From Zygaena filipendulae (taxonomy: Eukaryota; Arthropoda; Insecta; Lepidoptera; Zygaenidae): a DNA stretch of 64,000 nt. Below are positions 37,023 to 48,000 of this stretch, piece by piece. How positions within the stretch are numbered: the stretch's first letter is position 1; the number at the start of each line of letters is the position of its first letter. Where the stretch lies: contig OU015677.1 in assembly GCA_907165275.2 (NCBI GenBank), positions 5,022,001 to 5,086,000 on the forward strand, written 5' to 3'. A model generated the notes under the pieces. The model had not been told where the DNA came from. It ran no database searches and saw nothing but the letters and a program-made list of their open reading frames with translations. The position numbers and the translations under genes are program-made.

Positions 37023-37350
37023 AGAATAGGCTATATTTGACTAAATTTTTTTTAGTCCGTCTTGTAGATTAATAAAAAATATTGGACACGTATTTTTTTT
37101 TATGTAATCTTAAAATAACTGCGGTACATTGAGTTGAAATTTCGCGTGATGTCACTAACCAATGTTTGTATGGCGGCTTGTAGCGGTATGTGACGTCACG
37201 AGTCCCCACCCTAAACTTTAATGCGCTTTATCTCTGTGTATTTTCATTTATTTGGAAAATAAAAAAAATACGTGTCTAATGATTTTTAATTTTCTAACTG
37301 ACGGACTAATTAGAATTTTTTATTTTCAAAAATCGTCAACATCCCTATTG
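37023..37350 (-). mobile_element. MITE family M1 copy 9 (reverse)
   Basis: One CRE intact (tgtgacgtcacgag), the other altered to gtgatgtcac. Ends gtcaacatccctatt. Confidence 0.75.
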
Positions 37351-37574
37351 TTAACACATAGAAAACTAAAGGATGAATTGTCATGTCACATGGTCATGTA
37401 AAATCGCCCAATCAAAAGTCCTGTTTTGCATGATCACATGACATAATGATTTCGATTATTATAGAATGCCAACTTAGCTAAGGGGGCAGGTTGTGATGAG
37501 AAAAAGAAGTGGAAGTTTCTCTATTTTGCTATCATTTTAAGTGCAGGGAAACCCATACCTCACCTGATGCTTTT

Positions 37575-37795
37575 TGCCTATACTAATATTATAAAGAGGA
37601 AAATTTGATATTTTGTTTGTTTGTTTGTTTGCTTGTTACGATTTAAATCCAAATCTACTGGACTGATTTCGAAAATTCTTTCATCTTTAGAAAGCTACAT
37701 TATCCCTGAGTATGATAGGCTATATTGTAACCCGGAATTTCCGCGGAAACTCCGGAAATAACGCGGATGAATCTGCGGGGAACAGCTAGTTTTTA
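37575..37795 (-). repeat. S1 element copy (reverse), variant tail
   Basis: tttgtttgtttgtttgcttg tail, ctactggactgatttcgaaa, then cccggaatttccgcggaaac core. Confidence 0.6.
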
Positions 37796-38111
37796 ATAAG
37801 TGTAGTGTCAATTATGATTTTTTAAATTAAGCATTGTGCTGACTTAATCTTGACTTATTGAATTAACACTTGACTAAGCTTTGATAATAATTAATTTTTC
37901 TTGACTTCTCATTACATGTTCTCAATAATTAGCTTCTCAGTTGCGTACATGTTGCCGATTGTTGCCTGTATGGAAGAAAGAGAACATTAGAATCGCATGG
38001 TATATTTTGGTCTTATAGCCAACAAACTATTGCAGATGAAGTCAATAACAAAGTGCTTATAGTAGGCATCTTTTGAGATTTTTTGTTATAACCTTCTATA
38101 TGGTCTGTTAT

Positions 38112-38695
38112 TCTGGGGACACACTAACGGAAAATGCCGTTAATAGGCTAGTTTCCAAATTTTTTTTTAGTCCGTTTTGTAGATTATTAAAAAATATTGG
38201 ACACTTATTTTTTTATTTTTTATGTAACCAAAAAATAACGGAGATATATCAAGTCGAAATTTCACATGACGTCACGCCTCGCTACAGTTTGTTCGCACGT
38301 TATAGCGAGCTGTGACATCACGAGTCCCCCACCCTAAACTTTAATTTTATCTATGCATATTTCCATTATTTTAAAAAAGCAAAAAATACGTGTCTTTTAT
38401 TTTTTTATTATCTAACTGACGGACTAAATAGTATTTTGATTTTTTTACCCAGGAAACTAGCCTATTATCGCGTTCATGGACGTTTGACGTAGGTGTAGTC
38501 ACAATTTAACGCGATAATTTGACAACGCCATTTACAATGTCGTTTCTCATTAGGCGAGGCTCAAGTGGCGGTAAAAAGAGATTAACGCGAGAATTAATGC
38601 ATTGAAGCGGCCACACTACTACACAAAAAATTAACTCAATTATTATCGCGATGATAGGCATTGACGTTTCCCGTTAGTGAGGCCCGAGGGTTAGA
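38112..38695. mobile_element. Larger TIR element carrying a nested M1 insertion
   Basis: The left part cacactaacggaaaatgccg and the right end acgtttcccgttagtga are inverted. M1 sequence (38146-38466) interrupts it. Short inverted words (attatcgcg, aattaacgcg) occur inside. Confidence 0.45.
38146..38466 (-). mobile_element. MITE family M1 copy 10 (reverse, nested)
   Basis: Ends aggctagtttccaaa and ggaaactagccta form its own TIR, a third end variant. Internal CREs are catgacgtcacgc and the decayed gtgacatcac. Confidence 0.75.
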
Positions 38696-39009
38696 AATGG
38701 GTGTTACGAATAGGTTCTTTTAAAAGTAGGTATATTATTTGTTAAAAATAACATTCCTTCTTTGTTAATTTTATAATAAATCTTAATTTTACATAAGTAT
38801 AAATGAGATATTGCCTTCGGCCCTGTTCTAAATTGAACACAGTTTAAATTTTTACACAGTCTCTGATAGGCAATATACATGTGAATCCATTCAAAACATT
38901 ACCTTATAGTGTCTAACAATTGAAACCAAAACTAGTTTCTGTCAATTTCAGACTTAAGCATTTTTGGTTGAACATGATTGTGAAATGCAAAATTTAAACT
39001 GTTCATAAT

Positions 39010-39246
39010 TGAACATAGATAAGCAATAGTGTGTTAACCCACACTGGAGAAATTTTGAGTAAATTAAAGTTTTAAAATTATAGCACCATTTTGTGTCAAC
39101 AATTTTTATGTTCAATATTTAGTTACATATTTAAACAATGTAATGAGGTAAACAAATAATTAAAAAACATTCTCTAAATCTCAATAAATCGTTCGGAATC
39201 AACAACTTCGTTTTGTGGGTTAACATGTTATTGCTTATCTGCGTCC
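39010..39246 (-). mobile_element. TIR element, family M3, copy 2 (reverse)
   Basis: Reverse complement of the element at 25603-25839: begins acatagataagcaatagtgt and ends gttattgcttatctgcgtcc. Confidence 0.8.
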
Positions 39247-39389
39247 AATTAGGGATGTACTTCAACTTGTATGTAATGAAAGATCAATGTGATCTTTTTG
39301 TATAAATATGGCCATTAGAGTTCCGATTCTGTTGGTGGTTCAGAAGCCTGTACATGTTATAGAGTTATTACTTTTATAAATGGTCTGAC

Positions 39390-39510
39390 CTGACGTCGAA
39401 TGATAGCTAAGTTCTCCTTAGCGAAATCATAGTGCTTTGTAATTTCCTTGGCGTCAGTTAGCGATTTGTTCTCTTTAAAAGCATCTGTTACTCGTCTCAC
39501 TGCATACGAT
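39390..39510 (-). CDS. LYRM4: Internal exon of LYRM4/ISD11 (frataxin-NFS1 complex subunit)
   Basis: The minus strand gives acceptor tattttcag|A, then SYAVRRVTDAFKENKSLTDA, KEITKHYDFAKENLAIIRRQ and the donor CAG|gtcaga. This matches the middle of LYRM4/ISD11 (human YAVRRIRDAFRENK ... IRRQV), a small mitochondrial matrix LYR protein that stabilises the cysteine desulfurase NFS1 and is essential for iron-sulfur cluster assembly; the Drosophila homologue is bcn92. The exon carrying the LYR tripeptide and the C-terminal exon were searched for between about 36000 and 43000 and not found. Reading on past the donor gives only VRPFIKVITL and a stop, losing the conserved end. So this is either one exon of a gene with distant exons or an isolated copy. 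The frame is intact with no stops. Confidence 0.8.
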
Positions 39511-39599
39511 CTGAAAATAGGTTAAAAAAGTGTTCATGTTCTAACAATATGTAGGTAGTAACGAGCGAAAGTTAATCTTGTTTACATAGTATAAAATGA

Positions 39600-39748
39600 A
39601 GATAAACTCAAAAACGACCGAACGGATTTTCATGCGGTTTTCACCAATAGATAGAGTGATTCATGAGGAAAGTTTATATATATAGTTTATCCTGGAACTC
39701 CGAAATTACCACGGGTGAAACCACGGGGGACAGCTAGTTTATAATAAT
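39600..39748 (-). repeat. S1 fragment (reverse)
   Basis: acggattttcatgcggtttt, then cctggaactccgaaattacc and gggtgaaaccacgggggaca. The same tail variant as near 19790-19850. Confidence 0.5.
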
Positions 39749-39749
39749 A

Positions 39750-41750
39750 GCATTAGCAGAGGGTGTGTTGAAACACAATTTTAGTAATACATAAGTTGTT
39801 AATTTGCTGTATTTAGGGACTGTTTTAATTTCAAGGTTACATTAAAAAACATTTATCATCGAAAATACACACCTAAAATTGTAGTTTGAGATTTTTTGGG
39901 ATTCCCTTAAGAGTATTTTGTATAAGGATAAAATTTGTGACTTGGACACGCTTGAAGTCATTTTTAATTTTTATTACAAAATAAAAATTTACTCAAACCA
40001 AGTACTTTTTGTAAATATAAGATACGCTCCGATTCACTCTTGATGGTTTAATTTTCACGTTATCACAATAAAGTCTAAAGTTTAAAAAAATCTTTGAATA
40101 GATGAAAATTGTACAAAAAATAACCTACTAACTAAGTAGGTACTAGGTAGGAATCTTTTTACAAAACTTATGTAAATAATAACAATAGTATGAGCCTGTA
40201 GATAAATCCATTAAAATAAATCCTACGTGAAATGGAACGGTTTTTTAATATTTTTTTGACATGATTGCCTACAACGACGTAGAAAAAGTTCTTGCATTAA
40301 AAAAAAAAAAATTAATTTTATTCAAAGGTAAGTACAGCTAAATAATAAATGAGCCAAAATTAAAAAAAATACCTTACTTTTCCACTCAGAGCATTTTCCA
40401 TTACGTTATGATAGGTATAGGCTTTTTTCTTTCATTTATGTAAAGGTACTTCCATGTAGAATTTCTTTTTCTTTATGCTTCTTTTTTTGGTGGCAACAGG
40501 CGCAGTTGAAACTTGAAAATGTCAGCAAGTGTTAGTGCCAATTTGCCAATCTGTATTTTATTTTGGAAATCTCATGATTTCAAAATATATCGGTTTTTTT
40601 TTTTTAATTCAATCGCGTTGCTTTGTCTATCAATTCACACATTGTCATTGGCACAATTACTTAAAAGTTGCCATTTAATAAAAAAAAAAAGAAGAAAAAG
40701 AGCTTTGTTTGACGAGACTTGTCAATTGACAACTGTCAGCGTGTCAACTGTCAGCGTCAGCGGTCACGCCGGTCAGCCGTCAGCTGTCAGCGATCGTGAA
40801 CTGTGCGTGTAGGACGGACGTGTTTGGTAATTGGTTGATAGTCACAATTTAATCATACCATTTGCGATGTAAAACTATAAATAATATCGCAAATTGAACA
40901 ATCAACCGGTACTACTACTATTACTGATGAACAAACACTAGTTTTACATTAAGATTGTGAATTGAACATCATTTTGTGTAAGTCAATTTCGTAAAACATG
41001 TTTATACCTAATATTTATTTAGATTTGTGCATTTTTCTGCATCTGCAGTTTTCTTGGTGCATGATCTAGTGTCAAGGCCTTGTGTCTTTTCTGAAGCCAT
41101 GTTCTGTCATTGTTTACCTATCTTAAGTTTGCTAGTAACTATTGTTTAATAAAAATAACGTGGGACTTTTAATGGCTGAGTAGCTATGAAAACACGATTG
41201 TATAACCACGTCTTGTTTTGGTCTATCGAAGACCTACTTTACCTACTTGGCATGATGTGTTGTGTGTAGAAAACCAGAAACTGGCTGTATGAAGTACAGA
41301 CATAGGTAGGTAGATATAAAACAAGTTGCCTAACATAGTCACGTGCAAGGCATTTTGATTAAATAATAAATATAAACAATACATATTTACAAAAATCTAT
41401 GGTGTCGTGTCTGTACATTGAAGAAAATAGAAAAAGACTGAGGGAACCCAGGTAGGTACAATAAAGTCATCTACAAGAATTATTTTTCGTTTTTTTTTTG
41501 TCAGTTTTCCTACCTAAGTTCGAGCGCATCACGCGAAAGCTGCTGGACTCATTTTAATAAATCCTTGATTACTTGAGTTACGAGTTACTGAGGAAATTCT
41601 GAAATTTGATAAGCTATTTATGGCTCTATATCTTAAATTAAGAAACCGTAAAAAGACTGATAGCTAATTTAATTATGTGACTGCATGCGAGAGAAAGTGA
41701 CGACGTGTGCTTTCGCGCATGGCGAAATAAACGAAAAAAAAAAATGCTCT
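39750..41750. other. Non-coding stretch upstream of the LYRM4 exon
   Basis: AT-rich. At 40730-40795 is a patch of direct repeats of ctgtcagcg and gtcaactgtcagc; such patches are often near moth promoters, and this could be upstream of a minus-strand gene. No LYR-encoding first exon was seen. Confidence 0.35.
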
Positions 41751-41752
41751 AA

Positions 41753-41834
41753 AGCGCTCCCCACATTCGCGCGGTGTTTCGCGGCTGTTTCGCGGCTTCG
41801 CGCGCGAACCGCGCGCGAATGTGGAGCGCGCTTG
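41753..41834. repeat. GC-rich hairpin
   Basis: gcgctccccacattcgcgcg pairs with the complement in cgcgcgaatgtggagcgcgc around a loop of repeated tttcgcggc. It stands out sharply from AT-rich surroundings. Confidence 0.7.
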
Positions 41835-42114
41835 ACGCGCGCAATCGTTGAGATTAAACTTTAATTTTAATTAATCCCTTTAATTAATCCTTTAACTTTA
41901 ATTAATCCCTTTTTATTTCTGTAGGTAAATCAAATCTTGAATTTTTTATCTATAGGTTGCAGTCATTCTGCGATAAAAACAGGCTGTTTTGGATCTTTTT
42001 ATACCTATCTAGAAAAGTTTTCGTAAAGGCGTTTCGTGAAAATCTCCTAATATTACACTTTATTATTTCTTAGAACTAAAAAAAAAATACATCGTATACT
42101 CACAAATAACCTGG

Positions 42115-42215
42115 CTTCCTATTGGTAAAATAATTTTCAAAATCGGTTCAGTAGATCCAGAGATTACCCCCTACAACGTCACAAACTCACAAACTTTAGC
42201 TCTTTATAATATTAG
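42115..42215 (+). repeat. S1 tail fragment
   Basis: aaaatcggttcagtagatcc, then aacgtcacaaactcacaaac and tttataatattagtatagag. Confidence 0.45.
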
Positions 42216-42291
42216 TATAGAGGTATAGATAAAAGCTCCAGTAAGTACCTACTAAAAAGTAAAAAGGACATAGGGTACTTTTTATCGCAGA

Positions 42292-42625
42292 ATTGGGTAT
42301 TCTCCAAGGTATGAATATCAAAATTCTAATTAGTCCGTCAGTTAGAAAATAAAAAAATAATAGACACGTATTTTTTGCTTTTTCAATTTAATGCAAATGA
42401 ACATAGATAGAGCGCATTAAAGTTTAGGGTGGGGGGCTCGTGACGTCAATATTCATTATAAGCGCCATACAAACCGCACCGAATTGTGACGTCACGCGAA
42501 ATTTCAACTCCATGTATCTCTGTTATTTTTTGAGTACGTAAAAAAAGAAAAAATACGTGTCCAATATTTTTTACTAATCTACACGACGAACTAAAAAAAA
42601 AATTTTTGTCAGGTAGCCAATTCCC
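42292..42625 (+). mobile_element. MITE family M1 copy 11 (variant ends), inserted in S1
   Basis: Shares tattctccaaggtatgaa with the copy at 32241. S1 sequence flanks it: tttttatcgcagaattggg before and aattcccgcgggagaaccgc after, so it landed in the core of an S1 element. Confidence 0.8.
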
Positions 42626-42679
42626 GCGGGAGAACCGCAATTAACGCAGGTGACACCGCGGGGCACAGCTAGTTATTAA

Positions 42680-43317
42680 TAAAATTGAGTAGGTACTTAC
42701 TTGTGTTTTTATGTAGGATATTATAATATTAAATTGTTGCGCTGGCAACCTTTATCTGTTTCGACATCTCAATTTATATACAAATACCAATTCGAAATAC
42801 CGACGACCGACGAGTGGGTATGTCGGTATACAACACAGAACAGAAAATAACTGATAGAAGGGACGTCATCAAATTTTTGTATGAAAACAGGTGAAAACCA
42901 GTGTCGCCGGGTGATTTTCGCACACATAACTATTCGTCACGCACTAAAGCATTCATTAACGTAAAGAAATGTATTAAACGCTTTATGGTTACGTTTTACT
43001 TACTCACTCACTGTTTTACAAAATTCACAGTTTTGGGAATATTGTGATAAATATACTTGGGATATTTACTAGCAAAAGAATTTTTGGGCAAGTTAGAGCG
43101 TTTGTTCTACTTCTTCAACAACTACAACTTCTTTTCAGCCGTGGCGCGTCTGCGTCTGCCCCGCCTACATGTCTTCTCTAGTTAATTTATTTTCTCTGTG
43201 GTTGGTATGCAACTACATTAACATTGCCTTTGTTAAAAATAACTCGCGTCGTAATGGTAACGCTTTATCGATTATATAGGCCGTTTGTGTGGTGTAATTT
43301 TGAACCGAATTACCGTA
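42680..43317. other. Non-coding
   Basis: No supported exon or element. A few short inverted words only. Confidence 0.35.
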
Positions 43318-43512
43318 ATTGGCTACTTGACCAAATTTTTTTTTAGTCCGTCGTCGTGTAGATTAATAAAAAATATTGAACCCGAATTTTTCTTTTTTTA
43401 CGTAATCAAAAAATAACGGCGATAGGTATCTTGAGTTGAAAATTTCGTGTGACGTCACAAGACATTACCGACGGACAAATTAGAATTTTGCTTTTCATAC
43501 CCTGGAGACCAA
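43318..43512 (-). mobile_element. MITE family M1 copy 12 (reverse, internally deleted)
   Basis: Begins attggctacttgaccaaat. The middle from the first CRE to near the right end is missing: gtgacgtcacaagacattac joins directly to cgacggacaaattagaattt. Confidence 0.65.
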
Positions 43513-43530
43513 TTGCTTATTGCGATCAAG

Positions 43531-43898
43531 TATACAATGTGTTAATGAATTAACTGAAAACCTGATACACCCCATTTAAAAAAATAAAAAATAATATCAT
43601 AAAAATATATTTTATGTCGAAAAAGTTTATACTTTAAAAGTTATTCAACATTAGTTTGGAGGTGAGGAGGAGTAGTTTGGATCTACGAAATACCAAGCGT
43701 AACGCCCGCGCCTACCGGTTCGATATTTTTGGCTGCGGGCGGCGTACGTGCTAAATATTGTATTATAAATAATTTAGACATGGCCTAGTAAAAATGAAAA
43801 AAATATAACCTATATTAAAATATAGTGCGATCGATTTGCTTGTCGATTCTGAGCAAACTACTTTCTAGTTTTCAGTTAATTCATTAACACGTTGTATA
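43531..43898 (-). mobile_element. 355-bp TIR element, family M2, copy 3 (reverse)
   Basis: Runs from tatacaatgtgttaatgaat to attcattaacacgttgtata, slightly longer than the other copies. The B-box-like word is decayed (ggttcgatatt). Confidence 0.8.
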
Positions 43899-43904
43899 TA
43901 TTGT

Positions 43905-44560
43905 AGACTAGCTGTGGCCCGCGGTTTCACCCGCGTGAGTTTTGGGATCAGGGACCTTTGCGGATGCAGGCAGAACAACCCGCCAAAGTTTCATCGCAAT
44001 CGGACCAATGGTTTCGAAACGCATAGAGGACAGACATACAAACATGATTTTTTATTTACAAAGATGAAGACAATCATAATTATGAAAAACCAAAAATCTA
44101 ACTAGTCCGTCAGTTAGAAAATAAAAAATGATAGACACGTATTTTTTGCTTTTTCAAATTAATGAAAATAAATATATAGATAAAGCGCATTAAAGTTTAG
44201 GGCGGGGGACTCGTGACGTCATTATTCAGTATAAACTGCACCGGGTTGTGAGTTGTGACGTCACGCGAAATTTTCAACTCCAATGTACCTATCGCCGTTA
44301 TTTTTTGATTGCGATCAAGTGTAGGTACATATTGTAGACTAGCTGTGCCCCGCGGTTTCTAACTGATAACTTTTTTTGCCCGACATTCTTTTGTTTTTTT
44401 TATGTCATTCGCTTATTGTATTCGATTTCAATGAAACAATGCCTATATGTAGCTCCAGGCTAAGTTTAATCCACCTGTGAAAACCGCATGACAATCCGTT
44501 CAGTAGATTCGGAGATTATCGTGAACAGACCGACAAACGACAGACAGAAAATAATTTAAT
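43905..44560 (+). repeat. S1 heads with an M1 fragment between them
   Basis: An S1 head (gactagctgtggcccgcggt) at 43908, a partial M1 copy at about 44083-44310, then another S1 head (gactagctgtgccccgcggt) at 44337. The repeated flank attgcgatcaag/gtagacta suggests a segmental copying event. Confidence 0.55.
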
Positions 44561-44639
44561 AATAATTTAAAAGCTCTTTTTTGTGGTTGGTTACTCTTAT
44601 ATTTTCTATATTCTCTTTGTGGATATAATCGTTACTATT

Positions 44640-45045
44640 ATAAAAATGCGAATTTCAATTTGTTTGTTTCGCTTTCACGCCTTAACGGCTCAACCGATCA
44701 ACATAAAATTTTACATACACGTTCAGGCTCAGGGGTACTTTTTGGACAAAAACATAGGGTACTTTTATCCCGGAATTCCAGCGGGAGCTCCAACATTAAC
44801 TCGGGTCGAACCGCAAGGAACAGTACTAATATTATGAACGCGAAAGTTTGTAAGTATGTATGGATGGATGGATGGATAGATGTTTGTTACTCTTTCACGC
44901 AAAAACTACCAAATGGATTTAAATGAAACTTTACAATAATATACCTTATACATCAGATTAACACATAGGGTACTTTTTATGCCGGAATTCCCGCGGGAAC
45001 TCTGAAATTAACGCGGGTGAAACCGCGGGGCCCAACTAGTACAAG
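44640..45045 (-). repeat. Two S1 copies in tandem (reverse)
   Basis: Cores at about 44770 (cggaattccagcgggagctc) and 44985 (ggaattcccgcgggaactct). The second ends aaaccgcggggcccaactag, about 15 bp before the first possible ATG of GalT-1. Confidence 0.65.
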
Positions 45046-45057
45046 ATAAACTTAAAA

Positions 45058-48000
45058 ATGCATGTCTATTTATACATTGTCAGACGTCCCGGGTACATGG
45101 CACACTTGTATGGCGACAAAGACAGTTGGCAAGATGACGAGGGCAGGAATTACTCTTCGGGAATTGACAGCGACGAGAGTCCTATACTTTCGTACAGGTG
45201 AGGAGTTGCACCTGACAAAGGTCAACGATCAAAAACGTTCAAGCGGTGAAAAGTGATATTTTTTTTACATTTCACTTTGCCATCGGTGCGTATAGACTAC
45301 ATAACATAACTTTATGTTATATATAACATTGTTATACAAAATGTTTCATTATATAACATGTTATATAACTTAGTTACATTAGTATTTTTTGTTTTGTTAT
45401 TTAAAAGTAAAACAGTCGCTGCCGCACCTAATGAAACGTCCTCTCAGCGACGATATTGTGGATAAAATAGCACTGAAGAACGAGAAACGACAATGATTAT
45501 ATAACAGTGTTATATTGCATTGTTATTCTAATGTGTACAGTCTTGTTTATGTTGCAATGTTGTAAAACAATGGTTACATAATGTACACGTGTTATATAAC
45601 ACAAGTTATCTAACATGTCACATAGTCTGTACGCACCATTTATGATACTGGTCGACTCATGCACGCAAGGTCTGGATAGGACCGCACTGTTGACCAAGAT
45701 GCGCGAACAAAGCGAGCGCAATGAGCGTGCCACGGCAGCGATCGGCGGCGATGCGCTAAAGACAAGTAATTCACACAGAAATATAAGGATTATGGAGCTC
45801 TGTTAGGCAAGCTATACAACGTGTTAATGAATTAACTGAAAACTAGAAAGTAGTTTGCTCAGAATCAACTAGCGAATTGATCGCACTATGTTTTAATATA
45901 CGTTATATTTTTTCATTTTTACTAGCCCATGTCTGAATTATTTATAATACAATATTAGGCGCGTACGCCGCCCGCAGCAAAAAAACTCGAACCGGTAGGC
46001 GCGGGCGTAGCGCTTGGAATTTCGTAGATAGATCACCTCCAAACTAATGTTAAATAACTTTTAAAGTTTACATTTTTTCGACATAAAATAATTTTTTATC
46101 ATATTATTTTTTATTTTTTAAATGGGTTGTATAGGTCGACTTTGTTATAAAAGTCAGATAAATATTAAACTAATCTCACATAGTATGTCGGAGTGCTTTG
46201 CATCTTATGTAGTGAGTCAACCAGTATCGCAGCAAAGTTAATGCGAAAGATTTATCAATTTTACCCCATTTATCACATAGAGTGTAACCTAGATCCTAAT
46301 ATAACAGCCACACAGCTAAAATAGGATAAGCGATATATTTTGCAGAATGGGCTGCCAATTCTAACCATAATTATTAAGTTCAGAATCGGCAGTCCAGTCT
46401 GCAAATATCTCGCTTATCCCATTTTGGCTAACCATTGACATAATAGGCGTGTTGACTAATTTTTTTTAGTCCGTCTTGTCCGTTCGATTAATAAAAAATA
46501 TTGGACACGTATTTTTTTATTTTTTTACGTAATCAAAAAATAACGGCGATACATTGAGCTGAAATTTTGCGTGATGTCACTTGACGGATAGTTTTTATGG
46601 CGGTTTTAGCGGTTAGTGACGTCACGACCCCCTCACCCTAAACTTGCGCTTTATCTCTGTATATTTTAATTTATTTGAAAAAGCAAAAAATACGTGTATT
46701 ATTTTTTTTATTTTCTAACCGACGGACTAATTAGAATTTTGATTTTCAAAAGTAGTCAACATCCCCATTACAAGACTACATAATTAATCCAGAGTCCAGA
46801 CTGACATGACTGAATTCATCAAAGCCCAGCCCTAACACCTGTTTATTTTTCCATCACAGATACGACCGTTACCGTCGTTTCGCGGCATACGTACCCGAGG
46901 CGAAGACGGAAGAGCGACGCAAGTCCACATTCACATATCTAGCGAAATTTTTGCTAATCAGCACTGGAATGATATTATTCTGCGTGCTGATGTACATACC
47001 TGTGTATAATAAAGCCAACGATCAAATGTCCAAAGGTTGGTATCATTGAACTAACGCTATAACAATGACAATAGGCGTTGCTACCACCTCGCAAGTGCTG
47101 GGTGCCTGGTAGTCGCGCGATACAGCGCGACTGCTCCGTGTAATAAAGGACGAGGAGGTGGTACTGTCTCCTCTGAGTGCTGGGTGCCTGGTAATCGCGT
47201 GACACAGCGCGGCTGCTCCGCGGAATACAAGGGCGAGGAGGTAATACTGTCCCAGGCGGAGCGCGCACGTGCTGCTATCACCTCTGAGTGCTGGGTGCCT
47301 GGTAATCGCGTGACACAGCGCGAATGCTCCACGGAATATAAGGGCGAGGAGGTGGTACTATCCCAGGTGGAGCGCGCACGTGCTGCTACCACCTGTGAGT
47401 GCTGGCTGCCTGGTAGTCGCAAAAAAGTGTAGGACAATATTTTTCTTCGATTACCTTGACTTGTATAGCTTGATTAGCTTTAGATGACGTCTGACGACAT
47501 TTGTCTTTCTTGATTATATCCAGATACAAGATTCATAATGGTAGATGCGCTATCGAATGAAGTTCTGACGGAGCAAGACCGCGTCGTGCGTCCTCAACTG
47601 ACTTGGTTCGAGCGGTTAAAGAAAATCTCCGGTATTTTCCATGAAATCTGAATGACTGAATGATTAACAACACTAATGCCTTTACTCTGTCTGAGGGCGT
47701 TTATTTTAAAAGAGCAGCTGATGACCTGGTCTGAAGTGTAATTGAATTCTCTTCCTAGATAGTCCTGACCGGACAAAATAATATGCTTTTTTTGTCTTAG
47801 TTCCCTGGCTTTGGTGGAGGTGTAGAATAACAAGTAGGTAGACATTTTCGTTGATGGTGGATGGTGTTACTAATCAAACGCTTATTCAAGTACTAAAATA
47901 TGCTTTGGCAAATGTTTTCCTCCTTAAATATGCCTTTAAAATACGTTAGGACCATATCCATATACTAATGGCATGTGCTAACGTATTTTCATCAAATATT

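Noticed and set aside
40513..40812. 99-residue plus-strand frame
   Set aside because: Crosses a poly-T tract and a repeat of ctgtcagcg; no conserved domain and no splice support.
45615..45806. 63-residue frame with LLTKMREQSERNERA
   Set aside because: Coding-like composition, but no clear acceptor/donor pair. It abuts a TIR element, and inserting it would break the phase between GalT-1 exons 1 and 2.
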